From an uncultured Selenomonadales bacterium (GTDB lineage Bacteria > Bacillota > Negativicutes > Selenomonadales > Selenomonadaceae), in NCBI GenBank assembly GCA_946547205.1, contig CAMNPA010000063.1:1-7021 (forward strand): DNA of 7,021 nt, given 5' to 3'. The translations under genes were made by a program, and so were the position numbers. Shown piece after piece: positions 1 to 4,828 of this stretch (position 1 is the stretch's first letter; each line of letters opens with the position of its first letter). The notes beneath the pieces were generated by a model. It worked only from the letters and a program-made list of their open reading frames with translations. It was not told the origin of the DNA and did no database searches.

Positions 1-1
1 C

Positions 2-36
2 GTGCCCAAAGAAAAAGTAGCAAAAAGAAAGGGCAC
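2..36. repeat. Inverted repeat enclosing a purine mirror repeat
   Basis: The arms GTGCCC (2-7) and GGGCAC (31-36) are exact inverted repeats. Between them lies a perfect mirror repeat: AAAGAAAAA (8-16), spacer GTAGC (17-21), AAAAAGAAA (22-30). The inner part is almost all purine on the plus strand, so the minus strand is pyrimidine-rich. As RNA the arms could pair around a 23-base loop. Perfect homopurine mirror repeats are the kind of sequence that can form triplex (H-DNA) under torsion. A role in termination, or membership of a dispersed repeat family, is inference. From memory, similar purine-rich elements recur in intergenic DNA of gut bacteria, but I cannot confirm this. Confidence 0.6.
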
Positions 37-129
37 CTCGCAGGGGCGTTAGTCATCATGATTTCAACGTTGAGACTGTCCGAAATGTTGAGTGCCGGCA
101 AACTTCGCATCACGCTCAGTGGTGCCGGC

Positions 130-151
130 GACCGCGCGTCCATGCGCGGTC
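130..151. terminator. GC-rich hairpin after ccmF, possible terminator
   Basis: GACCGCGC (130-137) and GCGCGGTC (144-151) form a perfect 8-bp stem with a 6-base loop. The hairpin begins 9 bases past the ccmF stop on the minus strand. A T-rich run (TTTGTTT) follows it only on the plus strand. It therefore looks more like an intrinsic terminator for rightward transcripts entering from the left edge. For ccmF it could instead act as a 3'-end-stabilising stem. The T-run is short and interrupted, so termination is only a weak proposal; the stem itself is certain. Confidence 0.4.
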
Positions 152-160
152 TTTGTTTCG

Positions 161-2098
161 TCAACGTTTTATTGCCAGCAATGTTCCCGCACAAATTGCC
201 GTGACGCTCAACCACAAGAGCCAGATAAAAGGTTTTGTCGTGACGGTTGCGGTTATCGGCATTGACGAAATTTTTTCCAGCGTCGGCAAAATTTCCAGGC
301 GAGCTTTGTTCAAATCGCCCGATATGCCCGTAAGTCGCACGCGTCTTTTGCCGTTGAAAACTTCAATCGCCTTTGAAGTGCCGCCGTCGCGCGTGACGGT
401 TATCAGCGGATGAATCACTTCTTCAACGTCGCCGTCGGTTATCGTAATTTCTGCCGTCGCTTGAATCGGTTGGTTGTTGTCGTCGTAGTCAATGTGCGCG
501 TCCTCAAATGTGTAGCCGAATTCGCCGTCCATCGCAAAAAATTTTTTCGTCAGCAATAATTCCTGAATCGTGTCGATTTTTGCGGCGTGCGGAGCAATGT
601 AAACGTCGCCCGAAAATTTTTTCAGTATGCCCGGTTCGCGAGCCGCATCGGTGCCGTTATTGTGCAGTTTCGTCAACGCGCGGATAATTTCGCCGTCGAC
701 GTTGTAGACGTAAAATTTTTCGGTTTCGTCGTCGTTGAAGACTTGCCCTTCGTAAATGACTTCGTGCCCGGCGATTGAAACTTTTGTTCGAGGCTGAAAT
801 TCCTGCGTAACGGTTTCGCCTTGCGACGAAATCACAATCGCCAGCAACATCATCAAAAAGCCGACGTGAGAAATTTTTCCGCCTGAACTTATCGAACGCC
901 CGAATTTCGCGAACGTGTAGACAATCAGCACTGCGACTGCCAACGCTATCGGTGCGGTGCTTTTGATGTAAAAATCGCTGTCGACTGCCGCCGCCTCTCC
1001 GAAAATTTGGCTCAACAACGGCATTGACATTCCGACCCAAACAATCGCCGCGATGAAAATTATCAGCAGACAGCCGAGCAATATCGCGAACGCAACTTCG
1101 CCGTGAGTGTCGTACATTTTGCCTTGCGGAAGTGATTTTGCTTTGACGAGCAGAATCATCAGCCCGCCGATTAAGACCAGCGCATTTGCAAGAGCGATTG
1201 TCATTCCGATTGACGTGCCCGCGAACGAGTGAACCGAGAAGTCGCCCAAAATTCCCGAACGCGTGAGGAACGTCCCGTAAATGACAAGTGCATAGGTGAA
1301 CGTTGCCGCCGCGTGAGCCGGAGCCAACACCGCCGATTTTTTCCGCGCAAGGTTTATCAAATGCAACAACACCGCGCTCAACAGCCACGGTACCAGCGAT
1401 GAATTTTCGACGGGATCCCAGCCCCAATAGCCGCCCCAACCGAGAACTTTGTAAGCCCAATAGCCGCCGATGAAAATTCCTGCGCCGAGAAAACTCCACG
1501 CCGCCAACGTCCACTTGCGAGCCTCTTCAAGCCAATTTCGCGACGCCGTGTCCGTCAACAGTGAACCTAAGCTCAACGCGAACGGAACTGCCAACAGCGC
1601 GTAACCGACGAAAATTATCGGCGGGTGAATTGCCATCCAAAAATCTTGCAGCAACGGATTGAGCCCGATGCCTTCGTAGACCTGCGCGGGATTTTCGGCG
1701 AAAGGTGACTTTGCCAGCACGAGCAACACGAGCACGCTTTGAATCAGAAAATAAATTCCCAGCGATGTTGCCGACGTTCGACGGAAGATTAACACTGCGC
1801 CGATTATCGCGTGAATCAGCAGCCACAACAGGAACGAGCCTTGTTGCCCTGCCCAGAACGCCGAAATTTTGTAGAGCGTCGGAAGTGTCGTTGATGAATA
1901 CGCCGCGACGTATTCGATGCTGAAATCGTTTTCAAAGATCAAAATCCACAGGAGCAAGCTTGCCGCGCAGATGAAAGCTGTCGACGTTAGCGCGAAGATT
2001 TTTACCGGTCGTGTCGACGGAATTTTTTGCGCCAAACAGATTGACATTGCCGCCAATGCAAAAGCTAAGCCGCCGCCTAAGAGAAAATTTCCCGTCAA
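161..2098 (-). CDS. ccmF: Cytochrome c maturation heme lyase subunit CcmF
   Basis: CcmF is the polytopic membrane protein of System I that takes heme from holo-CcmE and attaches it to apocytochrome c on the outer side of the cytoplasmic membrane. The 645 residues match the usual length of about 650. The WWD heme-handling signature WGGYWGWDPVENSSLVPWL lies at 221-239. Other conserved blocks are HPPIIFVGY (158-166), TRSGILGDFSVHSF (279-292) and GGKISHVG (406-413). The four histidines expected to ligate heme appear present: H158 and H290 outside, H246 and H411 in membrane segments. Many hydrophobic segments run from residue 5 to about 425. A soluble outer domain follows (about 430-615), then a final helix (about 623-642). 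The start is TTG at 2096-2098, with GAGGTG at 2104-2109 five bases upstream. It is the second gene of a ccmE-ccmF pair. Same-strand, Arg-rich open frames inside it are shadows. Family assignment is near certain. Confidence 0.96.
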   Translation of the reverse strand: MTGNFLLGGGLAFALAAMSICLAQKIPSTRPVKIFALTSTAFICAASLLLWILIFENDFSIEYVAAYSSTTLPTLYKISAFWAGQQGSFLLWLLIHAIIGAVLIFRRTSATSLGIYFLIQSVLVLLVLAKSPFAENPAQVYEGIGLNPLLQDFWMAIHPPIIFVGYALLAVPFALSLGSLLTDTASRNWLEEARKWTLAAWSFLGAGIFIGGYWAYKVLGWGGYWGWDPVENSSLVPWLLSAVLLHLINLARKKSAVLAPAHAAATFTYALVIYGTFLTRSGILGDFSVHSFAGTSIGMTIALANALVLIGGLMILLVKAKSLPQGKMYDTHGEVAFAILLGCLLIIFIAAIVWVGMSMPLLSQIFGEAAAVDSDFYIKSTAPIALAVAVLIVYTFAKFGRSISSGGKISHVGFLMMLLAIVISSQGETVTQEFQPRTKVSIAGHEVIYEGQVFNDDETEKFYVYNVDGEIIRALTKLHNNGTDAAREPGILKKFSGDVYIAPHAAKIDTIQELLLTKKFFAMDGEFGYTFEDAHIDYDDNNQPIQATAEITITDGDVEEVIHPLITVTRDGGTSKAIEVFNGKRRVRLTGISGDLNKARLEILPTLEKISSMPITATVTTKPFIWLLWLSVTAICAGTLLAIKR

Positions 2099-2103
2099 GT
2101 CTT

Positions 2104-2109
2104 CACCTC
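2104..2109 (-). promoter_or_regulatory. Ribosome binding site of ccmF
   Basis: GAGGTG on the minus strand lies five bases before the TTG at 2098. No ATG or GTG with a comparable site is nearby, so this site supports the TTG start. It falls partly inside the decayed duplicate of the ccmE tail (2106-2138). That duplicated DNA therefore now contributes to the translation start of ccmF. Confidence 0.65.
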
Positions 2110-2138
2110 GCTTGTTGACTCTCGTACTTTGACGGACA
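2106..2138 (-). repeat. Decayed second copy of the ccmE 3' end
   Basis: This 33-base block matches 2200-2232, inside the end of ccmE, at 27 of 33 positions without gaps, 94 bases away. Read on the minus strand it encodes CPSKYESQQAR, mirroring CPSKYEGQQSR of CcmE, including the CxxxY heme-attachment motif. It lies past the ccmE stop, out of the ccmE frame, and has no start codon of its own, so it is a remnant rather than a gene. Most differences fall at positions that leave the encoded peptide similar. The simplest reading is an old local tandem duplication of the gene's tail. Confidence 0.7.
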
Positions 2139-2155
2139 GCCGCTTTAAAAGCGGC
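2139..2155 (-). other. Hairpin in the ccmE-ccmF gap
   Basis: GCCGCT (2139-2144) pairs with AGCGGC (2150-2155) around a loop of TTAAA, and two further A-T pairs are possible inside. No T-run follows on the minus strand, so it is not an intrinsic terminator for ccmE. A stem between the two genes could protect or process the dicistronic message, but that is inference. It sits exactly at the upstream border of the decayed ccmE-tail copy. Confidence 0.45.
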
Positions 2156-2193
2156 GGAACAGTTGTCGCGTCCAACATTTCAACAGCCGCAGT

Positions 2194-2568
2194 TCATTGC
2201 CGCGATTGTTGCCCTTCGTACTTTGAAGGACACTTGATTAAAAGTTTCTTTGCATGAAAACTTTCGTCGGACGTGTCGTATTTGCCAACCGCGACAATGT
2301 GATAAGCCTCGTCGAATTGGTCGGGCTTGATGCCGTCAAATTTAACGCGCAAAGTCTCGCCGCTGTCTTCATCAACCAAGCCGAAGGTGAATTCGTCGCA
2401 CGTCTGCACGGGAGCAAAATTTTTATCGAGCAGACCTTTGACTTGCACGTTGTTTGAAGACGTTCGCGCCTCGGCAATGGTAACGTATGGCGTGACACTT
2501 TCGGCAAGATTCATGCCCGCATAGGCGATGAAACTCAGCAACAGGACAATCAAAAAAATTTTTCGCAC
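2194..2568 (-). CDS. ccmE: Cytochrome c maturation heme chaperone CcmE, CxxxY variant
   Basis: CcmE is a membrane-anchored OB-fold protein that binds heme covalently outside the cytoplasmic membrane and passes it to CcmF. Numbered from the upstream ATG (2577), residues 5-22 form a basic-then-hydrophobic signal anchor. The beta-rich domain follows (VQVKGLLDKNF, LRVKFDGIKPDQF, IVAVGKYD). The C-terminal motif is HAKKLLIKCPSKYEGQ. In the usual family the heme-binding residue is His in HxxxY; here it is Cys116 in C-P-S-K-Y, the C-type form known from Desulfovibrio and archaea. The GTG at 2566-2568 is preferred: AAGGAG (2578-2583) is nine bases away from it but touches the ATG at 2577, too close to serve it. 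This gives 124 residues. It is the first gene of a pair with ccmF, 95 bp apart, behind an extended -10 promoter. Confidence 0.92.
   Translation of the reverse strand: MRKIFLIVLLLSFIAYAGMNLAESVTPYVTIAEARTSSNNVQVKGLLDKNFAPVQTCDEFTFGLVDEDSGETLRVKFDGIKPDQFDEAYHIVAVGKYDTSDESFHAKKLLIKCPSKYEGQQSRQ
2200..2232 (-). repeat. Parent copy of the duplicated ccmE tail
   Basis: This is the intact copy of the 33-base block found again at 2106-2138. It encodes CPSKYEGQQSR at the end of CcmE, including the CxxxY site. The two copies differ at six positions. Confidence 0.7.
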
Positions 2569-2577
2569 AAGCCGCAT

Positions 2578-2583
2578 CTCCTT
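2578..2583 (-). promoter_or_regulatory. Ribosome binding site of ccmE, sets a GTG start
   Basis: AAGGAG on the minus strand directly abuts the ATG at 2577 and is nine bases from the GTG at 2568. A normal spacing favours the GTG, shortening the product by three residues (MRL) and giving a typical start followed by RKIFLIV. Confidence 0.7.
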
Positions 2584-2598
2584 CGATAAATTTTGCTG

Positions 2599-2607
2599 AT
2601 TATATCA
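2599..2607 (-). promoter_or_regulatory. Extended -10 promoter of ccmE-ccmF
   Basis: The minus strand reads TGATATAAT: a perfect TATAAT (2599-2604) with the TG dinucleotide of an extended -10 element. The hexamer positions 16-18 bases upstream do not resemble TTGACA, which fits a promoter relying on the extended -10. It lies about 30 bases before the ccmE start. Confidence 0.6.
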
Positions 2608-2680
2608 TTGCAAAGAGCCTCGTGATGTTGCGCGGGCAACTGAATCGCTCAAAAAATCCGCCGCGCCGTCGTCAATGTGA

Positions 2681-2709
2681 TTGTCACTCAAATTCGCTTG
2701 TGGTAAAAT
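2681..2709 (+). promoter_or_regulatory. Sigma-70-type promoter of the aroE transcript
   Basis: TTGTCA (2681-2686) and TAAAAT (2704-2709) are separated by 17 bases, and TG at 2701-2702 adds an extended -10. Transcription would begin near 2716, giving a leader of about 30 bases. A short palindrome, GTGA-TTG-TCAC (2677-2687), overlaps the -35 box and could be an operator half-site, but it matches no regulator I can name. With the ccmE promoter it makes this gap a divergent control region. Confidence 0.65.
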
Positions 2710-2745
2710 GACGCCGCATTAAATTTGATGAAGGGAGCTTTTTAA

Positions 2746-3603
2746 ATGAGTTCTTCAGAAATAAAAAACTTCGGCATTCTCGGTTACCCGGTCGGTCACT
2801 CGTTGTCTCCGCATATGTATATGGCTGCGTTCAAAGCGGCGGGCTTGACGAATTACAATTACACGCTGCTTCCGATTCAGACGGGCAAACTTTATTTCGC
2901 GGTCGAAGGCATCAAAAATCTCGACTTTCGCGGCGTGAACGTGACGATTCCGCACAAGACGACGATTATGAATTTTCTCGACGCCATCGATTCGGATGCG
3001 TTGGTTATCGGCGCAGTGAACACCGTCGTAAATGATGGCGGCATGTTGACGGGCTACAACACGGACGTTGCGGGATTTTTGAGCGCGCTTGCCGAGGCGA
3101 ATTTTTTGCCGGAAGAATGTCACGCTGTCGTTTTGGGTGCAGGCGGTGCGGCTCGTGCAATTCTTTGGGGACTTTGCAAAAAACGCGCGGGCTACATCAC
3201 AATCGGCGCACGCAATCCAATTAAAGCTCAAGCTCTCGCCAACGACTTCCTGAGCTATGGCAACGTCGAAAGTTTCGATTGGCTTTCCGACGAATTCAAA
3301 GAAGTTATGCAGACCGCCGATATTTTAATCAACACGACGCCGCTCGGAATGTTCCCGAACGTTGACGATATGCCGCCCGTTGACTTAAAACTTTTGCCGG
3401 AAGGCGCGCTCGTCTATGACATCGTTTACAATCCCGCCGAAACGAAATTGCTCAAAACTGCGCGGGAACTCGGCTATCCAACGTTAAACGGCGTGTCGAT
3501 GCTTTTGTTGCAGGGCAAAGAAACTTATAGGCTCTTCCTCGGCGAAACACCCGACATGGACGTTATGGCGAACACTCTCAATAAAATTCTTCACGGCGAA
3601 TGA
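2746..3603 (+). CDS. aroE: Shikimate dehydrogenase (NADP+)
   Basis: AroE reduces 3-dehydroshikimate to shikimate with NADPH, the fourth step of the chorismate pathway, in the cytoplasm. The 285 residues are the normal family length. Substrate-binding SLS is at 19-21. NVTIPHK (65-71) ends in the catalytic Lys71, and NTD (105-107) supplies the catalytic Asp107. The nucleotide-binding loop GAGGAARA is at 131-138. ARNPIK (155-160) fits the Arg and Lys that hold the NADP phosphate. NTTPLGM (196-202), YDIVYNP (224-230) and the C-terminal MLLLQG (252-257) are also typical. AAGGGAG (2731-2737) sits eight bases before the ATG. It is first in a probable operon with the ATPase gene 31 bp downstream, which has no obvious metabolic link to it. 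No key residue is missing. Quinate/shikimate dehydrogenase is a less likely alternative. Confidence 0.96.
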   Translation: MSSSEIKNFGILGYPVGHSLSPHMYMAAFKAAGLTNYNYTLLPIQTGKLYFAVEGIKNLDFRGVNVTIPHKTTIMNFLDAIDSDALVIGAVNTVVNDGGMLTGYNTDVAGFLSALAEANFLPEECHAVVLGAGGAARAILWGLCKKRAGYITIGARNPIKAQALANDFLSYGNVESFDWLSDEFKEVMQTADILINTTPLGMFPNVDDMPPVDLKLLPEGALVYDIVYNPAETKLLKTARELGYPTLNGVSMLLLQGKETYRLFLGETPDMDVMANTLNKILHGE

Positions 3604-3634
3604 ACGGCTTCAACGAACGCGACGGTGAATTTTT

Positions 3635-4807
3635 ATGAACGACTTCGACGAGCAATTACGGCGACTGATTCACATGGAGCGGCACAATTTCGCGGGAAGT
3701 TCTTCGCGGGCGATTGTCGAGCTTGTGAATTTGCTGTTCAACTTCGCGATAAAAATTCGGGCGTCCGATTTGCATTTGGAGCCGTTTGAAAAATCGTTGC
3801 GCGTGCGTTATCGAATCGACGGGCAGCTGCAAGAGTTGCATCAACCGTTGCCGTTGTCGCTCGCCGACGCGTTGACAGCCCGCATAAAAATTTTGGCGCG
3901 AATGGACACGACAGCCGCCTTCTTGCCGTTGGACGGAGCAATTCAATTCGGCAACGTGGAAATGCGCGTGGCGTCGATGCCGTCATTTGGCGCGGAGTCT
4001 TTGACAATCCGTCTGCTTGATTCGTCGTTGGAACTGCACAATCTGGGCGATTTAGGTTTCACGTCAGCGAACGAAAAAATTTTTCGGCAAATGATTGATT
4101 CGTCGGCGGGCATGATAATTTTAACCGGGCCGATGAATTCCGGTAAATCGACGACACTTTACGCCGCACTTCGCGAACTCAATCAACCGTCACGCTCAAT
4201 AATGACGCTCGAAGATCCGATCGAACAGCACGTCGAAGGCATTTCTCAAGTGCAAGTCAACGAGAAAACCGGCTTGACGTTCGCGGCGGGCTTGCGGGCG
4301 ATGTTGCGAATGGATTGCAACGTTCTGATGGTCGGAGAAGCTCGCGACGCAGAGACTTCAAAAATTGCGGTACGTGCCGCGCTCACGGGTCATTTGATTT
4401 TCACCACGCTACATGCAAACGACTCGTGCAGCGCGGTTTTTCGTATGCTGGAGATGGACGTTGAACCTTACCTGCTCGCCGCGACTTTGAAAGGTGTCGT
4501 TGCTCAACGTCTCGTCAGGAAAATTTGTCGTCACTGCGGCGGCAAAGGTTGCGAAAATTGTCGTGGCACGGGTTACAGCGGACGAATTGCCCTGCATGAA
4601 ATTTTGCGCGTCGATAAAAATTTGCGCAGTCTCATTCTCAACAGCCGCGACCTTGACGAAATAAAAACTTTCGCGCTTGAAAACGGCTTGAAGACTTTGG
4701 CGGATGATGCGTTGGAAAAAGTCCGCGCAGGGTTGACGACGCTTGAGGAAGTTCGCCGCGTACTAGGCTACGATTTAGCTTCTCTTGCACGCTCCGACAA
4801 CGATTAA
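3635..4807 (+). CDS. GspE/PilB/ComGA-family assembly ATPase
   Basis: This is a hexameric ATPase of the kind that powers type II secretion, type IV pilus or competence pseudopilus assembly at the inner face of the cytoplasmic membrane. The Walker A loop is GPMNSGKST (165-173) with Lys171; family members more often have GPTGSGKST. The Asp box is TLEDPIE (191-197), the Walker B region VLMVGEARDAET (230-241), and the His box TGHLIFTTLH (251-260). A four-Cys zinc motif, CRHC and CENC (298-301, 306-309), precedes GTGYSGR. At 390 residues it lacks the roughly 150-residue N-terminal domain of full PilB/GspE, resembling the short ComGA type. GGTGA (3624-3628) lies six bases before the ATG. No pilin, platform protein or peptidase gene is adjacent. 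The family is certain; which machine it serves is not. Confidence 0.92.
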   Translation: MNDFDEQLRRLIHMERHNFAGSSSRAIVELVNLLFNFAIKIRASDLHLEPFEKSLRVRYRIDGQLQELHQPLPLSLADALTARIKILARMDTTAAFLPLDGAIQFGNVEMRVASMPSFGAESLTIRLLDSSLELHNLGDLGFTSANEKIFRQMIDSSAGMIILTGPMNSGKSTTLYAALRELNQPSRSIMTLEDPIEQHVEGISQVQVNEKTGLTFAAGLRAMLRMDCNVLMVGEARDAETSKIAVRAALTGHLIFTTLHANDSCSAVFRMLEMDVEPYLLAATLKGVVAQRLVRKICRHCGGKGCENCRGTGYSGRIALHEILRVDKNLRSLILNSRDLDEIKTFALENGLKTLADDALEKVRAGLTTLEEVRRVLGYDLASLARSDND

Positions 4808-4828
4808 TTTTTTGACAGGTGAAACGAA

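Larger units (their letters stand above)
1..160. other. Left-edge region downstream of ccmF, no convincing gene
   Basis: This stretch follows the ccmF stop codon. It holds a nested inverted/mirror repeat at 2-36, an 8-base direct repeat GTGCCGGC at 92-99 and 122-129, and a hairpin at 130-151. Two short readings run off the left edge. On the minus strand an ATG at 143 opens 47 codons ending in a hydrophobic stretch (NAPARCPFFLLLFLWA). On the plus strand a frame ends at TAG 50-52 (PKEKVAKRKGTSQGR). Neither has a clear ribosome binding site or a family I recognise. Both lie across the repeat, so they may be translations of a non-coding element. The expected next System I genes (ccmG, ccmH) are not visible here. 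Confidence 0.5.

Noticed and set aside
538..558. Frequent AAAATTTT-like runs here and elsewhere
   Set aside because: They arise mostly from Lys, Asn, Ile and Phe codons in coding DNA and show no fixed spacing or placement, so I treat them as codon bias.
657..1514. A 285-codon minus-strand open frame, and a smaller one at 1527-1826
   Set aside because: Both lie wholly inside ccmF in another frame. They are extremely rich in Arg with no recognisable domain, as expected of a shadow frame of a GC-periodic gene.
2755..3231. 158-codon minus-strand frame opposite aroE
   Set aside because: It is fully antisense to a well-conserved gene, rich in Arg and His, and resembles no family.
4812..4817. TTGACA just before the LRR gene, as a possible -35 box
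   Set aside because: No -10 box lies at the right spacing before the ATG; a matching -10 would fall inside the coding region.
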